Positions 27,589 through 36,646 of a DNA stretch of 64,000 bases are shown piece after piece (the first letter of the stretch is position 1; each line of letters opens with the position of its first letter). Made by a program: the position numbers and the translations under genes. The notes beneath the pieces were generated by a model. The model saw only the letters and a list, made by a program, of their open reading frames with translations, did no database searches and was not told the DNA's origin. This DNA comes from Burkholderia pyrrocinia (lineage in GTDB: Bacteria > Pseudomonadota > Gammaproteobacteria > Burkholderiales > Burkholderiaceae), in NCBI RefSeq assembly GCF_022809715.1, contig NZ_CP094460.1:1550001-1614000 (forward strand). Direction: 5' to 3'.

Positions 27589-29310
27589 ATGAAGAAACTC
27601 TCGGCTTCAGCGAGCCGGCTGGCGACGATCGGCATCGCGGCGGCAGCGGCCGTCGCGCTGAACCCCGGACTCGTCGAAGCGGCCGCGGACTACCCGGCCG
27701 TGACCTACCAGCGGCTGACCGACGCGCAACAGGATCCGGGCTGGCTGACCTACTACCGCACCTACAACGGCCGCTCACATTCGCCGCTCAAGCAGATCGA
27801 CACGTCGAATGCGAAGGCGCTCAAACAGGTGTGGGCCTACAAGTTCCCAGCCGAACTGAAGCAGGGTTTCGAGGCGACGCCGATCGTCAACGGCAATTAC
27901 CTGTTCGTGACGACGCCGAAGGACAACGTCTACGCATTCGATGCGAAGACGGGCAAGCAACTGTGGAAATACGAGCCGAAGCTCGGCGCGGCATCGTTCA
28001 AGACCGCATGCTGCGACGTGGTCAACCGCGGCGTCGCGCTGTACGGCAAGAACGTCTATATCGCGATGCTGAACGGAGAAGTCGCGGCGCTCGACGCACA
28101 GACCGGCAATCTCGTCTGGAAGAAGCAGATGTTCGAGCCGGGCCTCGGCTATGCGTTCTCGCTCGCGCCGCTCGCGCTCGAAGGCGCAATCGTCGTCGGT
28201 ACGTCAGGCGGCGAATACGGCATTCGCGGCTACATCGCCGCGCTGAATCCGGACGACGGCTCGGAGGTCTGGAAACGCTATACGATCCCCGGTTCCGGCG
28301 AGAAAGGCTCGGAGACCTGGCCCGACGGCATGCAGAGCCACGGCGGCGGCGCCGCGTGGCTGACCGGCACCTACGACGCGGCATCCCGCACGCTGTACTG
28401 GGGCGTCGGCAACCCCGGCCCGTGGCTCGCGGCGCTGCGCCCCGGCGACAACCTGTATTCCGACTCGCTGCTCGCGCTCGACGCGAAGAACGGCAACCTG
28501 AAGTGGCACTACCAGTACACGAGCAACGACACGTGGGACTACGACGGCGTGAACGCGGCCGTCCTCGCGGACATCCGCTACAAAGGCAAGGACTACGACG
28601 CGATCATCCACGCGGACCGCAACGGCTTCTTCCATGCGATCGATCGCACGACCGGCAAGCTGATCTATGCGACGCCGTTCGTGAAGGCGACCTCGGTCAC
28701 CGGCTACACGGCCGACGGCAAGCCGATCCAGGACGAATCGAAGTTCCCGAAGGCCGGCACGACGATCGAAACGTGCCCGAGCTTCCTCGGCGGCAAGAAC
28801 TGGTGGTCGATCTCGTACGACCAGGATCGCAACATCGCGGTCGTGCCTGCGCTGCACGCGTGCATGAGCCTGACCGGCAAGTCGGTCAGCTACCAGGAAG
28901 GCCTGCCGTATCTCGGCGAAGGCTTCGAGATCAAGCCCGAACCGGGTAGCGAAGGCTACGGCGAACTGACGGCAATCGACGTGAACACCGGCAAGAAGCT
29001 GTGGAGCCACTGGTCGAAGAAGCCGTGGAACGGCGGCGTCGCGACCACCGCGAGCGGCCTCGCGTTCAGCGGTTCGCTCGACGGCCACCTGTACGCGTTC
29101 GACACCGCGACCGGCAAGGTGCTGTGGGAAAGCCCGCAACTCGCGAGCGGCATCATTTCGCAGCCGTCGGTGTATGAGGTCGACGGCAAGGAGTACGTCG
29201 CCGTGCTCGCCGGCTACGGCGGCGCGAACCCGATCTGGGGCGGCCCGATGGCCGACATCGCGAAGGACGTTCCGCGCGGCGGCACGCTCTACGTGTTCGC
29301 ACTCGACTGA
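27589..29310 (+). CDS. PQQ-dependent alcohol dehydrogenase, predicted lanthanide type
   Basis: A 573-residue periplasmic quinoprotein dehydrogenase, with a signal peptide ending near LVEAAA and the eight-bladed propeller W-motifs (for example DAKTGKQLWKYEP). Vicinal Cys141-Cys142 form the ring disulfide over PQQ. The active site is NDTWDYDG: Asp317 is the catalytic base and Asp319, two residues on, is the extra carboxylate that marks lanthanide-binding XoxF/ExaF/PedH enzymes; Ca enzymes usually have Ala, Ser or Thr there. Asn in WGVGNPGPW is a further metal ligand. The ATG is chosen at MKKLSAS because the AGGAGA RBS lies between it and an upstream in-frame ATG. Substrate is probably a short-chain alcohol; methanol cannot be excluded. 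Confidence 0.92.
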   Translation: MKKLSASASRLATIGIAAAAAVALNPGLVEAAADYPAVTYQRLTDAQQDPGWLTYYRTYNGRSHSPLKQIDTSNAKALKQVWAYKFPAELKQGFEATPIVNGNYLFVTTPKDNVYAFDAKTGKQLWKYEPKLGAASFKTACCDVVNRGVALYGKNVYIAMLNGEVAALDAQTGNLVWKKQMFEPGLGYAFSLAPLALEGAIVVGTSGGEYGIRGYIAALNPDDGSEVWKRYTIPGSGEKGSETWPDGMQSHGGGAAWLTGTYDAASRTLYWGVGNPGPWLAALRPGDNLYSDSLLALDAKNGNLKWHYQYTSNDTWDYDGVNAAVLADIRYKGKDYDAIIHADRNGFFHAIDRTTGKLIYATPFVKATSVTGYTADGKPIQDESKFPKAGTTIETCPSFLGGKNWWSISYDQDRNIAVVPALHACMSLTGKSVSYQEGLPYLGEGFEIKPEPGSEGYGELTAIDVNTGKKLWSHWSKKPWNGGVATTASGLAFSGSLDGHLYAFDTATGKVLWESPQLASGIISQPSVYEVDGKEYVAVLAGYGGANPIWGGPMADIAKDVPRGGTLYVFALD

Positions 29311-29326
29311 TCAGGCGCAAGCCACG

Positions 29327-29359
29327 GTCGCGCCCGCATGCGCCCGATGCGGGCGCGAC
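29327..29359 (+). promoter_or_regulatory. Strong intercistronic stem-loop
   Basis: GTCGCGCCCGCAT (29327-29339) pairs perfectly with 29347-29359 around a 7-nt loop. There is no U-run, so it is unlikely to be an intrinsic terminator. It lies between the dehydrogenase stop and the next gene and probably protects the dehydrogenase mRNA 3' end or lowers expression of the gene after it. Confidence 0.6.
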
Positions 29360-29389
29360 GCCCCAACTGCTTCAACCGGAAACACGATC

Positions 29390-30592
29390 ATGAATACTCG
29401 CCTCACTCCCGTTACCGTCGCCAGTCTGCTCGCCGTGGGCGTGGCGCTGACACCGGCAGCCGCGTCGGCCGGCGTGCGCATCTGCACGCTGCCCGGCAGC
29501 CCGACCACGGCGCTCGACCAATCCGTTGCGCGTGAAGTGTTCCGCACCGCGGGCATCGCCGCATCGTTCAACAAGCGCGGTGTCGACGACGACGGCGGCG
29601 ACGACGGCATCTCCGCCAGCGAGCTGAAGAAATCGCTCGAACGCGACTGCGACGTGATCGCCGGCTTCCCGCGCTCGGAGATCGCCGATGGATCGGGGTC
29701 CAGAATGATGTTCTCGCAGGGCTATCTGCGCTCCGGCTACGTCAGCGTGTCGCTGCGCGACGCGCGAGCAACGTCCGGCGCCAAGGAAACGATCGCGGCC
29801 ACGTACGGCAGCCCTTCGCAGTTGATCGCCGCGCAACAGGCCAACGCCCGTTTCGATCTGGAAAACACCAGCGAGCAAACGATCGGCGCGCTCGCCGCCG
29901 GCCGCGCGCAGCGCGCCATCGTCTGGTATCCGAGCGTCGTCGCGTACAAGCGCGCGCACCCGCAACAGCAGTTCCGGATCGCGGCGACGGCGTCGCCGTA
30001 CTCGGACTGGCAACTGTCTTTCGCATTCGGGCCGGGCAAGGAAGACCTCCGGAAGCGCATCGACGCGGCCCTGTCGCGAATGAGCGGCAACGGCCGTCTC
30101 GCGGTGCTCACGCGCGGCTGGGCACTTCCGGAAACGGTCGCACAAGCGACGGGTACGCATGCACCCGGCCGATTTCTCGACGGGTCGGTCGCATCCGCGC
30201 AGCCGGTAAGGAGCGGCTTCATCAAGGTTTCGACTAGCGAAGGCAGCGACGTACCACCGTTCGAGCAGGCGCAGGTGCAGCACGGCAAGAAGATCTATGC
30301 CGATGCCTGTGCGAAATGCCACGGCGACCAGCTCGAAGGCAATACCGCCCCCGCACTGAGCGGGGAATCCTTTGCTCCCGAAGGCAAGTCGCACATCACG
30401 ATCGGCGGCATCTACCAGTACATGTCGAGCAACATGCCGGCCGATCGCCCCGGCAAGATGACCGAACAGGAATACTCGGACCTGATGGCGTTCCTGCTCT
30501 ACTCGAACGGCTATGACGCGTCGAAAACCAAACTGACCGCCGATGCCGCCAACGCGTCGAAGGCGCCGCTCATCGCCGGGCCGCGCAAGTAA
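29390..30592 (+). CDS. Periplasmic XoxJ-like binding domain fused to cytochrome c (XoxG-like)
   Basis: A 400-residue periplasmic protein with a signal peptide (ending PAAASAG). Residues about 28-270 resemble the XoxJ/MxaJ branch of solute-binding proteins (RICTLPGSPTTALDQSVARE; LKKSLERDCDVIAGFPRSE). A linker leads to a class I cytochrome c domain with heme motif CAKCH (Cys307, Cys310, His311) and Met candidates in SSNMPADRPGKM. In xox systems XoxG takes electrons from the dehydrogenase and XoxJ is thought to assist its activation; here both are one chain, so electron acceptor and activator would dock together. It follows the dehydrogenase by 79 bp and shares its transcript. Confidence 0.8.
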   Translation: MNTRLTPVTVASLLAVGVALTPAAASAGVRICTLPGSPTTALDQSVAREVFRTAGIAASFNKRGVDDDGGDDGISASELKKSLERDCDVIAGFPRSEIADGSGSRMMFSQGYLRSGYVSVSLRDARATSGAKETIAATYGSPSQLIAAQQANARFDLENTSEQTIGALAAGRAQRAIVWYPSVVAYKRAHPQQQFRIAATASPYSDWQLSFAFGPGKEDLRKRIDAALSRMSGNGRLAVLTRGWALPETVAQATGTHAPGRFLDGSVASAQPVRSGFIKVSTSEGSDVPPFEQAQVQHGKKIYADACAKCHGDQLEGNTAPALSGESFAPEGKSHITIGGIYQYMSSNMPADRPGKMTEQEYSDLMAFLLYSNGYDASKTKLTADAANASKAPLIAGPRK

Positions 30593-30624
30593 CGCTTCCG
30601 TCCCCTTCGTTTCGGTCCACCCGC

Positions 30625-30669
30625 CGCGCCGGCAAGCATTCCCGGCGCGCGGGGCAGATTTTATCTTTT
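30625..30669 (+). terminator. Probable terminator after the XoxJ-cytochrome gene
   Basis: CGCGCCGG (30625-30632) pairs with CCGGCGCG (30642-30649), followed after 9 nt by TTTTATCTTTT (30659-30669). The distance to the U-rich run is longer than usual, so it may be a leaky terminator that lowers but does not abolish read-through into the HiPIP and sigma factor genes. Confidence 0.45.
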
Positions 30670-30690
30670 CATTTCATTCAGGAAAACGAC

Positions 30691-31005
30691 ATGATCTCCC
30701 GCAATCGCAGAACCTTCATGATTCAGACGGCCGGCCTGTGTGCCGCGCTCGCGGCCGGAACCCGCGCATTTGCGGCCGCGCCGCCCGTCGACGAAAACGA
30801 CGCCGCCGCGAAGACGCTCGGCTACCGCGCGAAAGCGACGACCGTCGACGCGGCCAAGTTCCCGAAGTATCAGGCAGGCCAGACGTGCGCGAACTGCCGC
30901 TTCTACAAGGGCGCCGAAGGCGACTCCTCCGGCACGTGCCCGATGTTCGCGGGCAAGACGGTCGCCGCCGAAGGCTGGTGCAACGTCTATGCGAAACGTG
31001 CCTGA
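30691..31005 (+). CDS. High-potential iron-sulfur protein (HiPIP)
   Basis: A 104-residue periplasmic electron carrier. The N terminus has a twin-arginine pattern ([16 protein letters not shown]), so it is probably exported folded with its 4Fe-4S cluster by the Tat system. The four cluster Cys are in the HiPIP order: CANC, then SGTCPMF, then EGWCNVY. HiPIPs pass electrons from cytochrome c or bc1-type donors to terminal oxidases. Placed after the PQQ dehydrogenase and its cytochrome, it is a credible next carrier. A GG-containing RBS (CAGGAAAACGAC) precedes the ATG. Its 3' end overlaps the sigma factor gene by 17 bp. Confidence 0.92.
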   Translation: MISRNRRTFMIQTAGLCAALAAGTRAFAAAPPVDENDAAAKTLGYRAKATTVDAAKFPKYQAGQTCANCRFYKGAEGDSSGTCPMFAGKTVAAEGWCNVYAKRA

Positions 31006-32872
31006 TCGCGCTGGCGATGCCGCGCCGCATCGCGGCGCGGACGCCGAACGCGCCGCGCATCTGCATGCGCTGATCGCGCTCGGCATCGATCGCGGCTACG
31101 TGACACGCGGCGAAATCGTCGATGCGCTGCCCGACGAAGCGGCCGAAGACGCGGATTTCGACGCGGCCGCGTCGATGCTCGGCGAGCTTGGGATCGAGAT
31201 GCGCGAGCATGTCGACTCGCGAAGCGCATGGACGCTCGATCGTCATTTCGCGCGAGCGACGGCCGCGACGTCGCCGCTCGCCGATGCATCGCCGCCGCTC
31301 GCGACCGCCGATCTGCTCGCGGGCCGCACGAACGATCCCGTGCGAATCTATCTGCGTGAAATGGGTGCAACGCCGCTGCTCGAACGCGAAGAAGAGATCA
31401 CGCTCGCGCTTCAACTGGAAAGCGGTCGCGCGGCCTGCATCGCAGCGATGAGCCGCGATCCGGCCGCGCTGAACGTCATCGCGTCGATTGCCGCCGACAT
31501 CCGCGCGGGCAAGGCAGCAGCTTCGGTCTACGTGACAGGGTTCGTCCGCGATTCCGACACGCACGCGGAAATGCCCGCGGATTCGCCCGCGAGCGACGCG
31601 GCACCCGATCCGGATTTCGATTCGTCGCCGCTGGACGACGAATCCGACCAGTCGGCGGACGACACCGCATCACGCGATGCCGTCGCCGAATCGCTCGACC
31701 GCGCCGCCGCGCTGGCATCGCGGATGAGCGAAACGCTGCGCACCGCAGGCTTCGCATCCGTCGGCTATCGGTCGCTGATGCGCGAGGCAGCCGAGCTGAC
31801 CGGCGGAATCCGCTTTACCGCGCGGGCGATCGAGCGCATCGGCAGCGCAATTCGCGAACGCGCGACGCAAGCCCGCCGGCTCGAGAAACGCATCACGGCA
31901 ACGTTGGCCGAAGCCGGCATCCTCGCCGATGCGCCGCACCACGGCCTGTTCGAGCCGTGCGACGACGTCCGCGCATGGCTCGACGCATGCGCGACCGCGC
32001 ATCCCGGCTGCGGCACCGCGCTCGCCCGGCACGCACCGGTGCTGCTCGAAGCGCGCACCGCGCTTGCGCAGCTTGCCGGCCAGCCGGGCCTGCCGCTCGA
32101 CATCGCGATCGCGATCGACGCGCGCCTGTCGCGCATCGATCGTGCGATGCAGCCCGCGAGGAAGAAGCTGTTCCAGAGCAACCTGCGGCTCGTCGTGTCG
32201 ATCGCCAAACGGTATCCCGATCGCGGCCTGCAGTTCCTCGATCTGATCCAGGAAGGCAATATCGGGCTGATGAAGGCGGTCGAGCGCTACGACCACCGGC
32301 GCGGCTTCAAGTTCGGGACGTACGCGACCTGGTGGGTCCGGCAGGCCATCACGCATGCGATCGCCGATCAGGGCCGCACGATACGGGTGCCCGCGCATAC
32401 GGTCGACGCGATCAACAAGCTGTCGAGGCTCGCGCGAACGCACCGGCAGCGAACCGGCGGCGTCGCCGATGCGCCCGCGCTCGCCGCGCAGTTGCAAGTC
32501 CCCGTCGGCAAGGTCCGCGACCTGATGAGTATCGTGCACGAGCCGGTCTCCGCGGACACGCCCGTTTCGCCCGATCACGACCTCACGTTGTGCGACGTCG
32601 TGATCGACCACGATGCGCCGACCCCGGAAGAAGCCGCGAGCGCCGGCCAGCTTCGCGCCGCGGTTGCGACGCTGATCGACAACCTGCCGGCGCGCGAAGC
32701 ATGGATTCTTCGCTTGAGGTATGGCATCGACGTCGAAAGCGAGTATTCGCTGCGCGAGATCGGCCGACAGCTGAACCTGTCAGCCGAACGCGTTCGCCAG
32801 ATCGAAGCGTCGGCGCTCGAACGGATCAGGCAATTCAGGCACGCGCCGGCGCTTCGTTCGCTGATTGCCTGA
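30989..32872 (+). CDS. RpoD-like sigma-70 family factor (second copy type)
   Basis: A 627-residue primary-type sigma factor. A region 1.1-like segment is present ([30 protein letters not shown]), then region 1.2 ([20 protein letters not shown]), a long acidic non-conserved region, region 2 ([40 protein letters not shown]), region 3, and region 4 with HTH ([20 protein letters not shown]). It differs from housekeeping RpoD in many positions normally fixed, so it is a paralogue rather than the main sigma. The ATG at 30989 lies inside the HiPIP gene in another frame, implying coupled translation. Whether it transcribes respiratory genes of this island is unknown; the island promoters I can see are sigma-54 type. 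Confidence 0.88.
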   Translation: MRNVPDRAGDAAPHRGADAERAAHLHALIALGIDRGYVTRGEIVDALPDEAAEDADFDAAASMLGELGIEMREHVDSRSAWTLDRHFARATAATSPLADASPPLATADLLAGRTNDPVRIYLREMGATPLLEREEEITLALQLESGRAACIAAMSRDPAALNVIASIAADIRAGKAAASVYVTGFVRDSDTHAEMPADSPASDAAPDPDFDSSPLDDESDQSADDTASRDAVAESLDRAAALASRMSETLRTAGFASVGYRSLMREAAELTGGIRFTARAIERIGSAIRERATQARRLEKRITATLAEAGILADAPHHGLFEPCDDVRAWLDACATAHPGCGTALARHAPVLLEARTALAQLAGQPGLPLDIAIAIDARLSRIDRAMQPARKKLFQSNLRLVVSIAKRYPDRGLQFLDLIQEGNIGLMKAVERYDHRRGFKFGTYATWWVRQAITHAIADQGRTIRVPAHTVDAINKLSRLARTHRQRTGGVADAPALAAQLQVPVGKVRDLMSIVHEPVSADTPVSPDHDLTLCDVVIDHDAPTPEEAASAGQLRAAVATLIDNLPAREAWILRLRYGIDVESEYSLREIGRQLNLSAERVRQIEASALERIRQFRHAPALRSLIA

Positions 32873-32946
32873 CGCGGCCGTGCTGCCCTGCCGCCCGATC
32901 GCGAACCGAATCGGCCGGCCGACCACCCTCGCCGCCATACACCGGC

Positions 32947-32965
32947 TGTTGAGGACTGCAACACA
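32947..32965. promoter_or_regulatory. Putative activator site upstream of acs
   Basis: TGTTG (32947-32951) and CAACA (32959-32963) form an inverted repeat with a 7-nt spacer, and TGCAACAC (32957-32964) is the same core found upstream of pqqA and the dehydrogenase. It lies about 130-150 bp upstream of the acs sigma-54 element. Confidence 0.45.
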
Positions 32966-33093
32966 ACGTGCTGCATATCTGAACGACGATCTGCATCACG
33001 CCGCTGTCCGCGCCCCCGCCCGCTCTCCCCGGTCGATAGAAAAACGCACGGCTGCCGCGGCTTTCACCGAATGCGCACATCGATCGCCGCCGC

Positions 33094-33109
33094 TGGCATG
33101 CATGTTGCG
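33094..33109 (+). promoter_or_regulatory. Sigma-54 promoter of acs
   Basis: TGGCATG-CATG-TTGCG has -24 and -12 blocks identical to those of the PQQ dehydrogenase promoter, with GG and GC 10 nt apart. Transcription would begin near 33120, about 36 nt before the start codon. Confidence 0.7.
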
Positions 33110-33155
33110 TTTTCTCGAACGCAACCCGGTATCACAAGAACGTATGGAGACACTC

Positions 33156-35138
33156 TTGTCCACGATTGAATCGGTTCTTCACGAAACCCGCCAGTTTGCG
33201 CCGCCCGCGGCGCTCGAGCAGGCGGCGGCCATTTCCGGCATGCCGGCCTATCGCGCGCTCGTCGCCGAGGCCGAACGCGATTACGAAGGCTTCTGGGCGC
33301 GTCTCGCGCGCGAGGGCCTCGCGTGGCACAAGCCGTTCACCAAGGTGCTCGACGAGAGCAATGCGCCGTTCTACAAGTGGTTCGACGACGGCGAGCTGAA
33401 CGCGTCGTACAACTGCCTCGACCGCCACGTCGAAGCCGGCAACGGCGAGCGCGTCGCGGTGATCTTCGAGGCCGACGACGGCACCGTCACGCGCGTCACC
33501 TATGCCGATCTGCTGGCGCGCGTTTCGCGCTTCGCGAATGCGCTGAAAAAACGCGGGATCGGCAAGGGCGACCGTGTCGTCATCTATATCCCGATGTCGA
33601 TCGAAGGCATCGTCGCGATGCAGGCCTGCGCGCGCATCGGCGCGACGCACTCGGTCGTGTTCGGCGGCTTCTCCGCGAAATCGCTGAACGAACGGCTCGT
33701 CGACGTCGGCGCGGTCGCGCTCGTCACCGCCGACGAGCAGGCGCGCGGCGGCAAGACGCTGCCGCTCAAGAGCATCGCCGATGAAGCAATCGCGATGGGC
33801 GGCTGCGAAGCGGTGAAGAGCGTGATCGTCTATCGCCGCACCGGCGGCAAGATCGACTGGCAGGCGGGCCGCGACCTGTGGATGCATGAGATCGCGGACG
33901 GCGAGTCGGATCGTTGCGAGCCGGAATGGGTCGGCGCCGAGCATCCGCTGTTCATCCTGTATACGTCGGGCTCGACCGGCAAGCCGAAGGGCGTGCAGCA
34001 CAGCACCGGCGGCTACCTGCTGTGGGCCGCGCAGACGATGAAGTGGACCTTCGACTGGAAGCCGACCGACGTGTTCTGGTGCACGGCCGACATCGGCTGG
34101 GTCACCGGTCACACATACATCACGTACGGGCCGCTCGCGTGCGGCGGCACGCAGGTCGTGTTCGAGGGCGTGCCGACCTACCCGGACGCCGGGCGCTTCT
34201 GGAAGATGATCGGCGACCACAAGGTCAGCGTGTTCTACACCGCGCCGACCGCGATCCGCTCGCTGATCAAGGCGGCCGACGCCGACGACAAGGTGCATCC
34301 GAAGAGCTATGACCTGTCGAGCCTGCGCATCATCGGCACGGTCGGCGAGCCGATCAACCCCGAAGCGTGGATGTGGTACCACAAGCACGTCGGCCAGGAG
34401 CGCTGCCCGATCGTCGATACGTGGTGGCAGACCGAGACGGGCGGCCACATGATCACGCCGCTGCCGGGCGCGACGCCGACGGTGCCCGGTTCGTGCACGC
34501 TGCCGCTGCCGGGCATCATGGCGGCCGTCGTCGACGAGACGGGCCAGGACGTGCCGAACGGGCAAGGCGGCATCCTCGTCGTCAAGCGCCCGTGGCCGGC
34601 GATGATCCGCACGATCTGGGGCGACCCGGAGCGTTTCAAGAAGAGTTATTACCCGGAAGAACTCGGCGGCACGCTCTATCTGGCCGGCGACGGCACCGTG
34701 CGCGACAAGGACACCGGCTACTTCACGATCATGGGCCGGATCGACGACGTGCTGAACGTGTCGGGCCACCGGCTCGGCACGATGGAGATCGAGTCGGCGC
34801 TGGTGTCGCACGAGCTCGTTGCCGAGGCGGCCGTGGTCGGCCGGCCGGACGACACGACGGGCGAGGCGGTCGTCGCGTTCGTGGTGCTGAAGCGTTCGCG
34901 TCCGGAAGGCGAGGAAGCGGCGGCGCTCGCGAAGACGCTGCGCGACTGGGTCGGCAAGCAGATCGGACCGATCGCGAAGCCGAAGGACATCCGCTTCGGC
35001 GACAACCTGCCGAAGACACGCTCGGGCAAGATCATGCGGCGCCTGCTGCGCTCGCTCGCGAAGGGCGAGGCAATCACGCAGGACACGTCCACGCTCGAGA
35101 ACCCGGCCATTCTCGACCAACTGAACCGTTCGATGTAA
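33156..35138 (+). CDS. acs: Acetyl-CoA synthetase
   Basis: A 660-residue AMP-forming acetate:CoA ligase. The adenylate core [15 protein letters not shown], the acetate pocket [18 protein letters not shown], the hinge region [20 protein letters not shown] and the catalytic Lys in [13 protein letters not shown] are all present; that Lys is the usual target of acetylation control. The start is placed at TTG 33156 because GGAGA lies 5 nt upstream and the product then has the family's usual 660 residues; an in-frame ATG at 33144 would overlap the RBS. Acetate is the end product of periplasmic ethanol oxidation, and a sigma-54 promoter like that of the dehydrogenase links acs to the same pathway. 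Confidence 0.95.
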   Translation: MSTIESVLHETRQFAPPAALEQAAAISGMPAYRALVAEAERDYEGFWARLAREGLAWHKPFTKVLDESNAPFYKWFDDGELNASYNCLDRHVEAGNGERVAVIFEADDGTVTRVTYADLLARVSRFANALKKRGIGKGDRVVIYIPMSIEGIVAMQACARIGATHSVVFGGFSAKSLNERLVDVGAVALVTADEQARGGKTLPLKSIADEAIAMGGCEAVKSVIVYRRTGGKIDWQAGRDLWMHEIADGESDRCEPEWVGAEHPLFILYTSGSTGKPKGVQHSTGGYLLWAAQTMKWTFDWKPTDVFWCTADIGWVTGHTYITYGPLACGGTQVVFEGVPTYPDAGRFWKMIGDHKVSVFYTAPTAIRSLIKAADADDKVHPKSYDLSSLRIIGTVGEPINPEAWMWYHKHVGQERCPIVDTWWQTETGGHMITPLPGATPTVPGSCTLPLPGIMAAVVDETGQDVPNGQGGILVVKRPWPAMIRTIWGDPERFKKSYYPEELGGTLYLAGDGTVRDKDTGYFTIMGRIDDVLNVSGHRLGTMEIESALVSHELVAEAAVVGRPDDTTGEAVVAFVVLKRSRPEGEEAAALAKTLRDWVGKQIGPIAKPKDIRFGDNLPKTRSGKIMRRLLRSLAKGEAITQDTSTLENPAILDQLNRSM

Positions 35139-35190
35139 CACCGCCCGCTCCGGCAGGCGCTCCGCTTCGCCGCGGCGCCGGAGCGCGGTC

Positions 35191-35218
35191 GCTTGCCCGC
35201 TCTCCACGCCGGGCAAGC
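35191..35218 (+). other. Stem-loop after acs
   Basis: GCTTGCCCG (35191-35199) pairs with CGGGCAAGC (35210-35218). No U-run follows. It may stabilise the acs 3' end or accompany Rho-dependent termination. Confidence 0.4.
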
Positions 35219-35356
35219 GGCCGCATTCCGGCGCAGCACGACGCACCGCCGCGCGTTCCCTGACAGCACGGCAGACAGACGGCACGCATCGATTCCGCCG
35301 TCGCAGCATTGATTAGTCGTACGTATTACAAAACTTGACAAAAACGGAGACAGACG

Positions 35357-36427
35357 ATGAAGAGCAGGACATGGACGATTTGCGCGGCGCTGCTCGGCGC
35401 GGCGGCAAGCACGAACGGCTTCGCGCAGAGCAGCGTCACGCTGTACGGCGACCTCGACGCGGCGTTGCTTTACACGAGCCGATCGCTCAACTCGGCGACC
35501 GGCGCCAACGCCGGCCGCCAGTTCGCGCTGACCGACACGGGCATGACGCCGACCAACTTCGGCATGACGGGAACCGAGGATCTCGGCGGTGGGCTGCACG
35601 CGAAGTTCAAGCTGGAGAGCGGCTTCAACATCACGGACGGCGCGTTCGGCCATTCGAACGGCAACTTCTTCGGCCGCCAGGCGTGGGTCGGGCTCGGCGG
35701 CGACTTCGGCGAGACGAAGGTCGGCCTGCAGTTCTCGCCGTTCGTGCTCGCGGTGCTGGGCTCGGACCCCCGCAATATCTCGCACTTCGGCGCCGCGCTG
35801 ATCCCGTACGTCGACAACGTGCTCGTCACCGGCCTCTTCAACCCGAACGCGATTTCGTACACGAGCCCGACGATCGGCGGGCTGACGGGCAGCGCGATGT
35901 TCGGATTCGGCGGCAAGGCCGGGGACTTCCAGGCGGGACGCCAGTATTCCGGCAGCCTCACCTATACGAACGGCGGCTTCATGCTCAACGCGGCGCTCTA
36001 CGACGGCAACGGCGGCACGTCGCCGACGCCGGTGTCGAGCACGGTCGCGTTCGTCGGCCGCACGATCGGCACCGCGTATACGTTCGGGCCCGTGACCGGC
36101 AAGGCGTCGTTCACGAGCTACAAGGTCGCCGGCTCGTTCAGCAACAACGTGTATAGCGCCGGCCTCGACTATCGCGTCACGCCGGCCCTCGACCTGAACA
36201 CCGGCGCGTGGTACACGACCGATCGCAACGATTCGCACAATCATTCGCTGCTCGCCGCGGTCGGCGCCGATTACAGCCTGTCGAAGCGAACCGGCCTTTA
36301 CGCGCAAGTCGGCGTCGTCAACAACCACGGCGCGATGAATACGGGCCTCGGCATCACGGGCGGCGCGTTGTTCGGATTGCCCGGCACGACGGTCGGCGCC
36401 AACGTCGGCATCCACCACGTGTTCTGA
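35357..36427 (+). CDS. Trimeric outer membrane porin
   Basis: A 356-residue general porin of the beta-proteobacterial OpcP/Omp32 kind. A signal peptide (ending NGFAQ) precedes SSVTLYGDLDAALLYTSR, the standard first strand. The constriction-loop and adjacent barrel pattern FFGRQAWVGLGGDFGETKVG is present, and the chain ends in GANVGIHHVF with the C-terminal Phe. The RBS is CGGAGA. It is a single-gene unit; it may help entry of small alcohols or acids but has no sigma-54 element of its own. Confidence 0.93.
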   Translation: MKSRTWTICAALLGAAASTNGFAQSSVTLYGDLDAALLYTSRSLNSATGANAGRQFALTDTGMTPTNFGMTGTEDLGGGLHAKFKLESGFNITDGAFGHSNGNFFGRQAWVGLGGDFGETKVGLQFSPFVLAVLGSDPRNISHFGAALIPYVDNVLVTGLFNPNAISYTSPTIGGLTGSAMFGFGGKAGDFQAGRQYSGSLTYTNGGFMLNAALYDGNGGTSPTPVSSTVAFVGRTIGTAYTFGPVTGKASFTSYKVAGSFSNNVYSAGLDYRVTPALDLNTGAWYTTDRNDSHNHSLLAAVGADYSLSKRTGLYAQVGVVNNHGAMNTGLGITGGALFGLPGTTVGANVGIHHVF

Positions 36428-36646
36428 CGCGGCGCATCCGGACGGGCGATCGGCACTCGCTCGTCCGGCTCCCGCGTCAGAAGACGGCCACCGCAAAGAC
36501 GGGGAACGCGCGGCGCCGGCCCGACGATTTCCGAACCTGACGTTTACCCGATCTCAAGTCGGCGGCCACGCTGCCGTCAAGTCAGGTGCGCACACCCAGC
36601 ATCCGTCACCGACCGGGAATGCGCGCCCTCTAGGAGACCCAGCAAC

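Noticed and set aside
35191..35218. acs stem-loop as an intrinsic terminator
   Set aside because: A good 9-bp stem, but no U-run follows, so I list it only as a stem-loop.
35239..35325. Sigma-54 element upstream of the porin (CGGCACG near 35279)
   Set aside because: The -24 half is present but there is no GC at the required 10-nt distance, so the porin is left out of the proposed regulon.
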